The notes: generated by a model not told the origin, from the sequence alone. A DNA stretch of 64,000 bases from Spiroplasma phoeniceum (GCA_026239495.1 CP110830.1:682001-746000); one strand, 5' to 3'. Shown: positions 41,362 through 53,809, counted from the stretch's first letter. Made by a program: numbers and translations.

Positions 41362-42342
41362 TTATTTAAAATTTTGTAAAAACATTGTCTTTGCATTTAG
41401 TCAATTTAAACATGGTCGGAGTTTATCATTTATAACATTAACTACTCAATCTATAATTTTTTGACTAGTTTTATTAAAATCAATTCCCTTAGAAAGTCAA
41501 TATCTAAATTCACCGTTCATATGCTCAATTAATGGTTTTTGTTGTGGTTTACTGGGGTCACAAAAATAAACTTGTGTTTCAGTAAATATTTCCATTTCTC
41601 TTCATTTACTAAATTCTTTTCCTCTATCAGTTATTATTCCTTTAATTTTCCTAATTAAATTATTTTTTTTAACAATCTCTTTAAATTTTTCTAAAACTTC
41701 ATTGGCAGTATTATTTTTTAATTTCATTATAAAATAATTTTTACTTGATTGTTCTACTAAAACTAAATTACTAGATTGATGGTCTTTTCCTACAACAGTA
41801 TCCATTTCAAATCATCCAACATTAGAAACTTTATTTTCAATATCTCAAATTGATTTAAAGTTAGTTAATTTACCACGATTATCAGGTTTTTCTTTTGTTT
41901 TATATTTTTTACCACGATGGGGTAAATTTTCTTTTTTTAATCCAAATTCACCTAAGCAAATTCATTTATACAATGTTTTAACACAAGCAGGAAATTTAAC
42001 ACCAAACTCCAATAAATAACGATAAATCAATTGTTCGGGTGTATCGCGGTATTTATTAAATCTTATTTTAATAAAATCTAACTGCTCTTTTGTAAATTTA
42101 GGTAGTTTTTTAATACATTTTTTACGTTTTTGTTTATAATCTTTTTGTGCTTGATATGGATTATAATCTTGTATATTTTTAAATCGATTAATTTATCTTT
42201 TAACAGTATTAATTCCACGACCAGTTTGTCGTGATATTTCAGATAAATTAATTGTGCCATTTTTCTTTTTACAAGTATCAGATAACAATAAATCCTTAAA
42301 TAAATCTCGTTCATCAAATATTAAATGTTTAAATTTTCTCAT
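41362..42342 (-). pseudogene. IS30-family transposase with one nonsense codon
   Basis: 327 codons from MRKFKHLIFDERDLF, including the N-terminal HTH (INLSEISRQTGRGINTVKR, the next codon being TAA near 42196). DDE domain: WFEMDTVVGK, GIITDRGKEFSKW and KPLIEHMNGEFRYWL, standard for IS30. Apart from the single ochre codon it is full length. Ends of the element were not resolved. Confidence 0.75.
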
Positions 42343-42408
42343 TTTTATACAAATTCCTTTCATTTTTTCTTATAATGTATTATATATAAAATAAAAAGGT
42401 CAATAAAT

Positions 42409-43273
42409 ATGCAATAATTTAGTAAAATTAATAATAAAAAACGAATTACTAGTTATGAACATTTAAATAAAAAATATGATTTAAATTTTAGTGACTATAA
42501 TTTTGGTTTTGATTGAGAAGTATTTAAAGACTTTGTTGGTGATAGTTATGCCCGATATTTTACTTCGCCAAGTTTTTTTAAGTTTGTTTCAGCGGGGCGT
42601 GGTACTAATAAAACATGAAATCATTTAGTAGAAAAATTGTTTTTTGCTTGTAATTTTACCGATGCTTCATCTAATATTTTACGAAGATACGCCAACACCC
42701 ACGAAGATACCACATTTGGTGATACAATTAATGTCTGTAATTATTTATATGATAAATATGGGATTGATATAGGACCCGACAATGACAATGGCATTGTTTG
42801 ACCTAAAAATGTTAAAGAAGGTGGTAAAATTTTTTTTCATAGTGGTGTTCGCATTGCCTTTGCTGGTTATGCTAATGGTAATAAAATTATGGGAAAAGTT
42901 GGTAAAGGTAGTGGTATTATATCGGCGCGAACAGATGAAATGATACATGCTGAAGAAAAAGAAATTTTAACGGACAAAGAACTAGATAAAAGATATAATA
43001 ATTTAAGAGTTTCAATGTTTCGTTCTAAAAGTTTAAAAGTATCTTATAAAAAATACACGGATGAAAATGATAATAAACAATATAATTTAGATAATCCTAT
43101 TCCAGTAAAAGAATTATCTTGGACATTTCAAGAATGAGACAACATAGCAAAAACAATACATAACAGTAACAACATATTTTCATAAAACATATTCTAATCA
43201 ATTTACTTTTAACCCTTTTGATAAATGCCATGTCTTTTATGAAAAATTTGTAACGCCATTTTTACCTTTAAAT
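42409..43273 (+). pseudogene. Terminase large subunit of a second phage type, N-terminal part
   Basis: After a stop three codons in, the frame reads KINNKKRITSYEHLNKKYDL, with Walker A SAGRGTNKTWNHL and the acidic ARTDEMIHAEEKE, then stops by a frameshift in five A (near 43147) and is cut by IS A6. Overlaps in sequence with the piece at 31315-32735 for about 400 bp (42726-43137 against 32326-32735), so the two are separate copies, not halves of one gene. Confidence 0.7.
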
Positions 43274-44343
43274 AGACTTCTTGCGATACCTGGTTTTATT
43301 ATTAAAATATTATTATAAAATATAATTTATGAGGATATTAAATTATGAAATTTGATGAATTTAAAAATATTAATGATAAAGAATGATTAAGATTAACAGG
43401 AATAAAACAAGATATTTTTAATAAAATGTTAGATATTTTACAAGTAGCTGAAATAGAAAAATTTAAAAAAGGTGGCAAAGCTAATAAATTATCACTAGAA
43501 AATCGATTATTGATGACTTTATCGTATTGACGAGAATATCGAACTTATTTTCATCTTGGAAAAAATTTCGGAATTAGTGAAGCTAATTGTTATCGCAATA
43601 TCAAGTGAATTGAAGATATTTTAATTAAACACCCTGATTTTCAGCAAGTTGCTGGTAAAAAAGCACTAATAAATGATTATTTTAATGATAAAACTATTAT
43701 TATTGATGTTACCGAAACCCCAATCCAACGCCCAAAAAAAGACAAAAACAATCTTATTCTGGTAAAAAGAAAAAACACACTATTAAAACACAAGTAATTA
43801 TCGAACAAGAAACCAAAAAAATTATTGCAACAAGTTTTTCACTTGGTAAAAAACACGATTATGCTTTATTTAAAGAATCAAAAATCGCAATTTTAAAAAA
43901 TACCAAATTAATAGTTGATAGTGGTTATCAAGGAATACAAAAAATTCACAATAATGTTATAGTGCCCACAAAGAAAACTAAAAAAAAACATTTAAATAAA
44001 GAACAAAAACAACATAATAGACTAGTTTCAAAAATAAGAATTATTATTGAAAATATTTTTGCTATTCTTAAAAAATTTAAAATTATTACAGAAAAATATA
44101 GAAATCGTAGAAAACGATTTAGTTTAAGATTTAATTTAATTGCTTCAATTTATAATTTACAATTATTATAGTTATCATAAAAGATTTATTTAAAATTAAA
44201 GAATTTGAATAATAAAATAATTTTTCGTTGTGGCAAAATATTAAATTTTTAAATAAAAGACATAATTAATTAAAATTATAATTTTATATTAACCCCTTTT
44301 TACAAATATTTGAAATTATTTTAATGGGTTATGCAAGAAGTCT
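43274..44343 (+). mobile_element. IS5-family element A6
   Basis: 1070 bp. Left flank AAT and right flank ATT differ, and the terminase sequence does not continue on the right, so recombination between IS copies has exchanged the right flank. Confidence 0.85.
43345..44171 (+). CDS. IS5-family transposase (A6), -1 frameshifted
   Basis: Both frames open with the seven-A shift site retained; identical in plan to the A3 copy. Minor differences only (for example IIDVTETP). Confidence 0.7.
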
Positions 44344-44576
44344 ATTAAATATATTTTTTTAGTAATTATATTTAACAATTAACTAACAACTAAATAAAAC
44401 AATTATTCAAAATTTTTTAAGAAAAGAAAGGATGGATTTTTCTGAAAAAACATATTTTATTAAGTGTAAAAGATACTATCTAACGATTAATCCAATAAAT
44501 ATAAGTATTTTTTACAAAATAAAAAGCACTTTATTCTTTTTCAATAAAGTGCTACATTTGCATTTACAATTTACAC
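44344..44576. other. Non-coding stretch with one terminator
   Basis: AT-rich, with a short frame after GAAAGGATG near 44430 that stops quickly. A clear terminator AGCACTTTATT/AATAAAGTGCT followed by ACATTT sits at 44525-44553, presumably left from a lost gene. Confidence 0.5.
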
Positions 44577-44693
44577 ATTAATAAAATTAAATTTATCAAA
44601 TTTCATAATTTTAACCTCCCATAATTTCTATTTTAATTTAAAAATATTTTATAGGAATTTTAAAATAATTAGATTAGGTTATGCAAGAAGTCT
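44577..44693 (-). mobile_element. IS5-family end fragment B4
   Basis: Matches the transposase start and right end of the diverged group (LNFIK-type region, TTATAGGAATTT, GCAAGAAGTCT). It truncates the left end of the IS3 element that follows. Confidence 0.65.
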
Positions 44694-44724
44694 AATATAT
44701 AAAATTAGGAGAAACATTTTTTAT

Positions 44725-45087
44725 ATGGCAAAGGGTAAAACTAAAGGGTCAAAAGACTATGATATTGAATTTAAAACTAAAATTATTAACGAATATTACG
44801 AATATAATAAATCAATATCTTTAATATCTAAAGAATATGAAATAAGTACCGCAACTATTTCTAGGTGAATTAATTTTTTCAATAAAGATAAAAAATTTTA
44901 TAAACGAACATATATTAAAAAAATGCCAATTTTTAATAATCCGCATGATGAAACTATATATTTATTAACAAAAGAAAATGAACAAATAAAAGCAGAAAAT
45001 AATATTTTAAAAAATATTGAATCTCTTCCAAAAACAAAAACAAAGATTAATATTAGAAAAAAATTGATTTTATTAAAAACGAATTAA
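44725..45087 (+). CDS. IS3-family OrfA (HTH), 120 aa
   Basis: ATG after TAGGAGAAA. HTH: SISLISKEYEISTATISRW. A heptad-like helical end (LLTKENEQIKAENNILKNI) is the usual leucine-zipper region of IS3 OrfA. orfB follows in the -1 frame, as is normal for IS3. Confidence 0.75.
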
Positions 45088-45935
45088 ATAACAACTCAAT
45101 CTTACCATTAAGATTATTTTTAAAAATATTATGCATTTCATATGATACATGAAATAAATATAAAAATATTCATGAAAAATATGAATGAAAAATTGATTAA
45201 AATATATTAGAAATAATTAAAATAATTTGAAAAAACAATAAAAATAAAGGTCGTCGACAAATAAAACTTGATTTGGAAGAACAAAAAATAAAAATATCAG
45301 CAAGTACTGTATATCGTTATATGAAGATATTACAAATATTTTCTGAAGTTAGAATGAAACATAAAAAACGAATTAAACATTTTAATAATATGTTATATGA
45401 ACATAAAAAATATCCCTATTTAATTAAACGTAATTTTAATTCTAATCAAATGAATCAAAAATGATCAATTGATATTACAATAATTAAAATATATTCAGAA
45501 TCAGTATATTTATTTGCTATTAAAGACTTGTTTGTTAATGCAATTGTTGGATACTCACTAACAGTAAGGCTGGCAGTAAATTGAGTAATTAATTGTTTAA
45601 AACAAAGCTTAATTAATCGAAAAATTAAACCTGGTCAATTAATAATTAATTCTGATCAAGTCATTCATTTTACTTCACATGCATATTTTGATTTATTAAG
45701 AGATTATGGAGTAACTATAAGTATGTCTCGACGTGGAAATTGTTTAGATAGTTCACCTATTGAAAATTGGTTTTCAATTTTAAAAACAGAAAATAAAAAT
45801 ATAACAAAATACAAAAATTTTAATGAGATAAAAAATATGATAGATAATTATATTGTTGAATATAATAATTATAGAAGGGTTTTAAAATTAAAAATGCCTC
45901 CAATTCAATTTGAATTAAAAAGCATTTTAAATTAA
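45087..45935 (+). pseudogene. IS3-family OrfB transposase, nonsense near N-terminus
   Basis: Starts in the -1 frame (NNNSILPLRLFLKIL), TAA at 45198-45200, then a complete core: KGRRQIKLDLEEQ, first Asp in WSIDITIIKI, second in INSDQVIHFTS, Glu in SRRGNCLDSSPIENWFS, C-terminal VEYNNYRR. One stop only, so recently inactivated or dependent on readthrough. Confidence 0.7.
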
Positions 45936-46218
45936 AAAAATAATTTTCAGTTATTTGAAACTGTGCACTATCTTATGAATAATGCAAATAAATTTATGTT
46001 TTTTAATATAAAAATAAAAAAATCTCACAAGAATTGTTTTTTTCCGGTTCATCGTACAGGACGCAAAAATGAAATAAACGATATTCAAATCGTAAAGAAA
46101 AAGATATAATAAATAAAAGTTTATAGCTCTTTTAAAATTTTACTTACTTTTTTGGGCGCAGTCTATATTTTTTTATTAACTCCTTGCTTATTTATGTTAA
46201 ATTAAAAGGAAAACCATA

Positions 46219-46908
46219 TTAGATTCCTGGTTTTTTTAAAATTTCAACTTTTTCACGATAATTTGGCATATATTTTTCAACATGATATCAAAACACCTTA
46301 GAATGATTATGATGAACTAAATGTGATAATTCATGAATAATTACATATTCCAATACTGTCGGATCAAAATGAATTAACTTTGTATTTAAAACAATTTTTT
46401 TTCTTTGTGGATAACACACACCTCATTTACGAACCATCACTTTAATTGTTAAATTTTTATAAGATAAATTCATTATTGTTGCTCATTTATTTAATAACTG
46501 TTCAAATTTATAATTAAATTTTTGTTTTAAAAAATGGTGTAACTTTTTAACATTTTCATCATAACTACCCACATCTTTTAATAAAAAATATTGTCGATTA
46601 ATAATTTTTGTATGAATATTTTCATTGGTTAATTGCAACGGATATTTTTCATTAAAAACATAAACGTAACCTGTTCCGTTTGGATTAATGACAATCTTTT
46701 GATAATTATAGTGAAAATTAATTACCGTAATAATTTTTATAATATTTTTATAAATTAGAGATTCAATTTCCCAATCATGGGCATAACTAGGGGCCGATAC
46801 TTTAATTTTGCCATTACTAACATTCAGCACAATATTCTTCTGTTCCTTAATAATTAAATCATATTTAATTAAGTTGCCATGATATGGTAGCACTTTTTCC
46901 AATGTCAT
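46219..46908 (-). CDS. YgjP-type (DUF45) zinc metallopeptidase
   Basis: 229 residues, ATG after GGGGGAAG. N-terminal beta-rich half (KVSAPSYAHDWEIESLI), then the signature RKWGVCYPQRKKIVLNTKLIH without the usual Gly-Ser but in the right place, and the zinc site VIIHELSHLVHHNHSKVFW (HExxH plus third ligand region). Cytoplasmic. Relatives are annotated as SprT/YgjP-like predicted metal-dependent hydrolases. A chromosomal gene, ending 54 bp after an IS3 element. Confidence 0.8.
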
Positions 46909-46941
46909 GCTATTCTTCCCCCTATCATAAATATGGATTAA

Positions 46942-48270
46942 TTAATGATTATCATCTATTTTATCATCATTTTCATTTTCAGTCTCAAAATTATGGTATA
47001 AATCCGATGATTGTAAAGAATTATTATTTGCTGGTTTTTTTGTAATATCTTCACGGTATTTTTTTCCTGCTGTTCAAATTTTATCAATATCACCTAAAAA
47101 AACTTTACCATCATAAGAACTATCAACGCGGGCATCGGGATTAATGCGTTGATTACCACTTGGTTTTGGAACCGAACCAATTCGTTCTGCTAATTCTGTT
47201 TTATCTAATGACATATGTTGTTTTGATTTTGGAATAATAATTGAATCATAGGCATTGAAATTTCCTTTTGAAGAAGAAGTTTTCACACTAAAAATAGGGG
47301 CTGAATAATCACGATGTTTAATAATATCACCTTTTTTCACAAAGTCACCTTCTTGTTCAATAAGTAATCCTGCTGGTGATTCATCAACAATTCCTTCCCC
47401 CTCTTTAATTGTTCGTAAATATTGACCTTCTGTGCCAACACTAATTGTTGGTTTTGAATTATCAGAATTATTATCTTCTTTATCTGAAACAAGATGTTCT
47501 TCACCTTGCTGATGTAAAAGAGCATTCCGAGCCATTTTTGCTTTCAATAATGCCATTTTTGCTTTTAAATCATTTGTTGTTGCAACTGATTTATTGTTAA
47601 GAGGAGTTTTTGTTTCTTCAATAGGAGTAATTTTAGCTTGATTAACCATTTCTTTTTGTGGTGTTAACCCACGAGCACCAATTTTACCAGTTTCAAAATT
47701 AATAGCTGTTAAACGATTTTTTTGATCTTGCGTTAATGATTTTGCTTTTCGTGTTGTATGATAATGAGCTATTGCAAGTAAACTACCAAAGAAAGTTAAG
47801 ACTGGTCCAATAAATAGTAAAATAAAACCTGAATTAATTGGTAAATTTAACTTAAAAATATTTAAACCAGTTTTAGCACTTATTGGTTGACCGGCAAGCA
47901 TAACAGTCATTGTTAATAAAATGCAAGATATTAACCCAATAACAAAATTGCCACTTATACCAAAAATTTTATAACCGTTATTTTTTGATAAATAATTTGG
48001 AATTAAATACATAAATACTAAAAAACTATAAATTCCAATTAAAATCCCCCCAACTAATTCTGGGTTTGCCTTCACATTATGATATAACGTGATATTTGAA
48101 AATTGTAAAACTAAAAGAGCAATATCGTGTAATAGCATATATGCATCATTATAAAGTAACATTTGATTATTAATTTTATTTGCTATCATAATTAATATTC
48201 CGAACAGTAACACACTAAAAATTCCGCCAATTGTTAAGAAAGTTAATGACACTCTACGTAATTTCTCCAT
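46942..48270 (-). CDS. Multi-pass membrane protein with long disordered C-terminus, 442 aa
   Basis: ATG at 48270. Four hydrophobic segments in the first 170 residues (SLTFLTIGGIFSVLLFGIL, LVGGILIGIYSFLVFMYLI, FVIGLISCILLTMTVMLAG and FILLFIGPVLTFFGSLLAI), then a charged region with AKMALLKAKMARNALLHQQ, and a polar C-terminal 200 residues with SPAGLLIEQEGDFVKKGDII and a closing acidic string. Looks like a Spiroplasma-specific membrane protein with a cytoplasmic tail; function unknown. Confidence 0.7.
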
Positions 48271-48550
48271 TTTTTTTCACCTATCTTTTAACTATAACAA
48301 ACTATACATATATTATTTAGTTACATAATTTAATTATACCGCATTTCTATCAAAACCAATAATAAAATGTAAAAATTGTTTGTTATTTATCATTTTAATT
48401 AAAAAAATCCAAAAGAGAAAACAATTTACAATTTTAAAAATAAAAAAGATACTAGTTTTAAATTAAAATTATTGTCACTTCACATAATTGGAACACAAAT
48501 TTCACTCAGGGTAATGTTTATTATTTTGATAATTATATTTGTTCAGAAAT

Positions 48551-49620
48551 AGACTTCTTGCATAACCCATTAAAATAATTTCAAATATTTGTAAAAAGGG
48601 GTTAATATAAAATTATAATTTTAATTAATTATGTCTTTTATTTAAAAATTTAATATTTTGCCACAACGAAAAATTATTTTATTATTCAAATTCGTTAATT
48701 TTAAATAAATCTTTTATGATAACTATAATAATTGTAAATTATAAATTGAAGCAATTAAATTAAATCTTAAACTAAATAGTTTTCTACGATTACGATATTT
48801 TTCTGTAATAATTTTAAATTTTTTAAGAATAGCAAAAATATTTTCAATAATAATTCTTATTTTTGAAACTAGTCTATTATGTTGTTTTTGTTCTTTATTT
48901 AAATGTTTTTTCTTAGTTTTCTTTGTGGGCATTATAACATTATTGTGAATTTTTTGTATTCCTTGATAACCACTATCAAATATTAATTTGGTATTTTTTA
49001 AAATTGCGATTTTTGATTCTTTAAATAAAGCATAATCGTGTTTTTTACCAAGTGAAAAACTTGTTGCAATAATTTTTTTGGTTTCTTGTTCGATAATTAC
49101 TTGTGTTTTAATAGTGTGTTTTTTCTTTTTACCAGAATAAGATTGTTTTTGTCTTTTTTTGGGCGTTGGATTGGGGTCTCGGTAACATCAATAATAATAG
49201 TTTTATCATTAAAATAATCATTTATTAGTGCTTTTTTACCAGCAACTTGCTGAAAATCAGGGTGTTTAATTAAAATATCTTCAATTCACTTGATATTGCG
49301 ATAACAATTAGCTTCACTAATTCCGAAATTTTTTCCAAGATGAAAATAAGTTCGATATTCTCGTCAATACGATAAAGTCATCAATAATAGATTTTCTAGT
49401 GATAATTTATTAGCTTTGCCACCTTTTTTAAATTTTTCTATTTCAGCTACTTGTAAAATATCTAACATTTTATTAAAAATATCTTGTTTTATTCCTGTTA
49501 ATCTTAATCATTCTTTATCATTAATATTTTTAAATTCATCAAATTTCATAATTTAATATCCTCATAAATTATATTTTATAATAATATTTTAATAATAAAA
49601 CCAGGTATCGCAAGAAGTCT
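48551..49620 (-). mobile_element. IS5-family element A7
   Basis: 1070 bp; flanks AAT and ATT unequal, so the outer sequences are recombinant. Between 48271 and 48550 I see only AT-rich sequence. Confidence 0.85.
48723..49549 (-). CDS. IS5-family transposase (A7), -1 frameshifted
   Basis: Both frames present, with shift site near 49155. A few substitutions set it apart from A3 (for example RNRRKLFSL and IFDSG instead of IVDSG, which keeps the Asp). Confidence 0.65.
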
Positions 49621-49851
49621 ATTATTCTGAAACCATTGAAAGTTAATAGTTTTGTTAATTGATATTTGATATTTTAATACATTAAAAAAATATCTATATC
49701 CTTTCGCTTAACATCACAACCGCCCTACCAGAATTCCAGAAGATGGATAAATTTAAAAGTAAAATGAATTAGCTACTAATTGCTAACTAACCATTAAATA
49801 AATGTTAAACTTTATAATTTTGCATCAAAATAAGGTATATTTAATTATATT
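49621..49851. other. Non-coding, AT-rich
   Basis: No ORF or structured element seen; a short higher-GC stretch (ACATCACAACCGCCCTACCAG) lies near 49715. Confidence 0.4.
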
Positions 49852-50931
49852 AGACTTCTTGCATAACCTAATCTAATTATTTTAAAATTCCTATAAAATA
49901 TTTTTAAATTAAAATAGAAATTATAGGAGATTAAAATTATGAAATTTGATAAATTTAATTTTATTAATGATAAAGAATTATTGCGATTAACCGGAGCAAA
50001 AAAGCTACTTTTAATAGAATGTTAAATATTTTACAATTAGCTGAAATAGAAAAATTTAAAAAAGGTGGCAAAACTAATAAATCATCACTATAAAATCGGC
50101 TACTGATGACTTTATCGTATTGAAGAGAATATCGGACTTATTTTCATCTTGCTAAAAGTTTTGATATTAGTGAATCTAGTTGTTATCGCAATATCAAGTG
50201 AATTGAAGATATTTTAATTAAACACTCTGATTTTCAACAACTCGATGGTAAAAAATCACTAATAAATGATTATTTTAATGATAAAACTATTATTATTGAT
50301 GCTACCGAAACCCCAATCCAACGCCCAAAAAAAGACAAAAACAATCTTATTCTGGTAAAAAGAAAAAACACACTATTAAAACACAAGTAATTATCGAACA
50401 AGAAACCAAAAAAATTATTGCAACAAGTTTTTCACTTGGAAAAAAACATGATTATGCTTTATTTAAAGAATCAAAAATCTCAATTTTAAAAAATACCAAA
50501 TTAATAGTTGATAGTGGTTATCAAGGAATTCAAAAAATTCACAATAATGTTATAATACCTACAAAAAAAACAAAGAAAAACCCTTTAAATAAAGTACAAA
50601 AAAAAACGTAATAGAATAGTTTCAAAAATGAGAATTATTATTGAAAATATTTTTGCTATTCTTAAAAAATTTAAAATTATTACAGAAAAATATCGTAATC
50701 GAAGAAAACGATTTAGTTTAAGATTTAATTTAATTGCTTTAATTTATAATTTGTAGTTAGAATAGAAGATTTATTTAAAATTAAAAAATTTAAATAATAA
50801 ATTCATTTTTTGTTGTGGCAAAATATTAAATTTTTAAATAAAAAACATAATTAATTAAAATTATATTTTTCTATTAATGTCTTTTTACAAATATTTGCAA
50901 TTTTTTAATAGGTTAGTTACGCAAGAAGTCT
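49852..50931 (+). mobile_element. IS5-family element B5 (diverged, degenerate)
   Basis: 1080 bp with AGACTTCTTGC and GCAAGAAGTC ends. The transposase has stops (for example at LTRML and SSL-stop-NRL) and an altered C-terminal start, so it is inactive. This is the best guide to the undisturbed sequence of the element that the prophage invaded. Confidence 0.75.
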
Positions 50932-50934
50932 AAT

Positions 50935-51137
50935 AATTTAATCCGTCTCATCGACATTTAGCTGAACAAGCATCAACTTCAACCCCACCAGCAAACAGTG
51001 CCTTAATTTTAGTTTTAATGGGGTTTTCATGTAATCTAACAGTTAATTCTAACTTATTAACTCTTTTATTTTTTATTTTAAGTTTATTAGTTATTGTTTT
51101 TTTTGGATAAATTACTTTTTAGTTGTTTCATTTTTAT
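50935..51137 (-). pseudogene. Phage protein fragment, cut by IS B5
   Basis: Reads KKTITNKLKIKNKRVNK, ELTVRLHENPIKTKIKALF, AGGVEVDACSAKCRWDGLN and then a stop near the IS border. The ATG at 51137 (after AAAGGAG) is out of frame by one base with this segment. Not recognised; Cys-x3-Cys near the end. Confidence 0.4.
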
Positions 51138-51816
51138 AAACTCCTTTTGCTAAAAAATACTGTAAATGTTTTCAAGCATCGTGTTCGTGCTCTGTCATTT
51201 TAATATTTCCTTTATAAATATAATTTTTCTTAATAACTGGCGATTGTAAAACATAATTTAAATTAAATAGATATTTGCATAAAACTTTTAAACCACCAAT
51301 TAATTTAGGATTAGATAATGGATTTTTTATTTTTAAACCTTTATGAAGTTGATAATCTTCAATTATTACAATAACTTTATTTAAATAAGAACAAATTTTA
51401 TTTTTAAATTGATTTAATATTAAATACATATTATTTATTGCTTCTTCTTCATTTTTGGAATTAAAAGTAATATTATTAATTATTTTCTTTTGCAAAACAT
51501 TATAAATAATAATACCAGTTTGTCCAATTCCAGCAGGGTCAATTGCAATAATATATTTTAAATTATTTGTTTGATTTTTTTCTCAATTTGTAATATTTTT
51601 CAACCCTCGGTGGCCAAATCTAAAATATCATTAATTTTGTAATGTTGCATATAAGAAGCAATAACATCTCATTTATTTTCAAATAAGTTTAAATACATTT
51701 TTGTTCATTATAAATATTGTAAATCATAATGATTTTTGTAATGCGAAATACGACAATTAACAGGTTGACAATTAACTCAATCAAACGAAGTTGTTATTTC
51801 ACTTCAAGTTTTATTA
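51112..51816 (-). pseudogene. RuvC-superfamily nuclease of a second phage type
   Basis: The frame enters from the IS at 51819: TWSEITTSFDWVNCQPVNCR, nonsense TAA at 51718-51720, then ATEGWKNITNWEKNQTNN, the RNase H-fold strand KYIIAIDPAGIGQTGIIIY (catalytic Asp), the acidic VIVIIEDYQLHKGLK and the C-terminal MTEHEHDAWKHLQYFLAKG, where Asp/His residues match the end of RuvC-like nucleases. Clearly different from the RuvC-like protein at 3977. Role: branched-DNA or DNA-end processing in phage replication or packaging. Confidence 0.6.
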
Positions 51817-51818
51817 AT

Positions 51819-52888
51819 AGACTTCTTGCGATACCTGGTTTTATTATTAAAATATTATTATAAAATATAATTTATGAGGATATTAAATTATGAAATTTGA
51901 TGAATTTAAAAATATTAATGATAAAGAATGATTAAGATTAACAGGAATAAAACAAGATATTTTTAATAAAATGTTAGATATTTTACAAGTAGCTGAAATA
52001 GAAAAATTTAAAAAAGGTGGCAAAGCTAATAAATTATCACTAGAAAATCGATTATTGATGACTTTATCGTATTGACGAGAATATCGAACTTATTTTCATC
52101 TTGGAAAAAATTTCGGAATTAGTGAAGCTAATTGTTATCGCAATATCAAGTGAATTGAAGATATTTTAATTAAACACCCTGATTTTCAGCAAGTTGCTGG
52201 TAAAAAAGCACTAATAAATGATTATTTTAATGATAAAACTATTATTATTGATGCCACCGAAACCCCAATCCAACGCCCAAAAAAAGACAAAAACAATCTT
52301 ATTCTGGTAAAAAGAAAAAACACACTATTAAAACACAAGTAATTATCGAACAAGAAACCAAAAAAATTATTGCAACAAGTTTTTCACTTGGTAAAAAACA
52401 CGATTATGATTTATTTAAAGAATCAAAAATCGCAATTTTAAAAAATACCAAATTAATAGTTGATAGTGGTTATCAAGGAATACAAAAAATTCACAATAAT
52501 GTTATAATGCCCACAAAGAAAACTAAGAAAAAACATTTAAATAAAGAACAAAAACAACATAATAGACTAGTTTCAAAAATAAGAATTATTATTGAAAATA
52601 TTTTTGCTATTCTTAAAAAATTTAAAATTATTACAGAAAAATATAGAAATCGTAGAAAACGATTTAGTTTAAGATTTAATTTAATTGCTTCAATTTATAA
52701 TTTACAATTATTATAGTTATCATAAAAGATTTATTTAAAATTAACGAATTTGAATAATAAAATAATTTTTCGTTGTGGCAAAATATTAAATTTTTAAATA
52801 AAAAACATAATTAATTAAAATTATATTTTTCTATTAACCCCTTTTTACAAATATTTGAAATTATTTTAATGGGTTATGCAAGAAGTCT
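51819..52888 (+). mobile_element. IS5-family element A8 (hybrid 3' end)
   Basis: 1070 bp. The last part before the right terminal repeat carries AAAAAACATAATT and TATATTTTTCTATT, which belong to the diverged group, then returns to the common type. Flanks AAT and ATT are unequal. It joins a piece of another phage to a truncated capsid gene, so an IS-to-IS deletion is likely. Confidence 0.85.
51890..52716 (+). CDS. IS5-family transposase (A8), -1 frameshifted
   Basis: Two-frame gene with the A7-G site kept; one substitution (KHDYDLF). Otherwise like A3. Confidence 0.7.
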
Positions 52889-52891
52889 ATT

Positions 52892-52999
52892 ATATAAAGG
52901 TCCACGCAATAAAGCATTAACCATATCAACATACGCTTTTTGGTTTGTTGTATTGCCTCGTAATGTAAAAGGTACTTGTGGCAAATTAATTGTTGCCAT
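52892..52999 (-). pseudogene. Major capsid protein, N-terminal fragment (phage copy 2)
   Basis: First 36 codons (MATINLPQVPFTLRGNTTNQ onward), nearly identical to the capsid gene at 9136; the rest has been deleted up to the IS. Confidence 0.75.
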
Positions 53000-53014
53000 A
53001 ATTTTCACTCCTTA

Positions 53015-53476
53015 TTATCTAAGGTTTTTAAGTGTATAATCAGTTAATTTTTTAATTTCCTCAGGAGTATATGCTCCTTTTTCTTTAATAGTTTCAATTT
53101 CATCATTTTTATTTTCAGTAGATTTTTCAATCATATCTTTAATAAAATTAGTTGGCGAAATTGATTGTTGTTCTTCAACAAACAAATCAGGTTTTAATTC
53201 TTTTAAAGTTTGCATTTTTTCAGATAAAGAATTACCACTAACTTTATTTAAATTAGTTTTAATATCTTCAATTTTAGTGGATGGAACATCTTTAAATGCT
53301 TTTAATTCATCTAATTCATTAGATAATTTAATAAAGTCTTCTTTTGATATAACATCTTCGCGTTTTTGCACACTTTCTCTAATTTGATTTGCTTCATTAT
53401 TAAACTGATTTAAGATATTTTCAGCAATCTCTTCACTTAAACCTTGTTCTATTAATTGTTCTTTTGTAAGTGCCAT
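53015..53476 (-). CDS. Probable scaffolding protein (phage copy 2), 153 aa
   Basis: Differs from the copy at 10518 in a few residues (for example NEANQIRES, GNSLSEK, TPEEIKK), all conservative. Intact although its capsid partner is gone. Confidence 0.7.
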   Translation of the reverse strand: MALTKEQLIEQGLSEEIAENILNQFNNEANQIRESVQKREDVISKEDFIKLSNELDELKAFKDVPSTKIEDIKTNLNKVSGNSLSEKMQTLKELKPDLFVEEQQSISPTNFIKDMIEKSTENKNDEIETIKEKGAYTPEEIKKLTDYTLKNLR

Positions 53477-53633
53477 TTTATAAACCTCTCTTTTTTTATC
53501 CTTGTCCGATTAACAAGTCAGCATAACTCTTTTTTACGGAAAAAGATTAAACCTATAACTTAATTATAGACTATTATTTTATCAATACAATACTTTTTAT
53601 ATACAAATACTAAACAAATAAAATAAAAAAATG

Positions 53634-53699
53634 CTTAAGGTTACTCGCATTTACAATGCTATTAGGTCATCCGGATACCCGAAACCGTAATTACTTAAG
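53634..53699 (-). ncRNA. Small structured RNA candidate (copy 2)
   Basis: Same CTTAAG-closed three-way junction and T-run as at 11137. Of the three changes, two fall at or next to a stem end (GCG to GCT, ACCT to ACCGT) and leave most pairing intact. Confidence 0.45.
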
Positions 53700-53809
53700 A
53701 CTTACTTTTTATATTAAACTTAATATATTTAATTGCTAATTTAGGCTTTAAAACGCGTAATAAAAGGTATTTAACAAGATAAAACGTTTAAAATAATCCA
53801 TAGTTTTGC

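Larger units (their letters stand above)
44694..46165 (+). mobile_element. IS3-family element, left end lost
   Basis: orfA and orfB followed by the right terminal repeat GGGCGCAGTCTA at 46154-46165. The left terminal repeat is missing, replaced by the IS5 fragment. Compare the remnants at 23043 and 37687. Confidence 0.75.
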
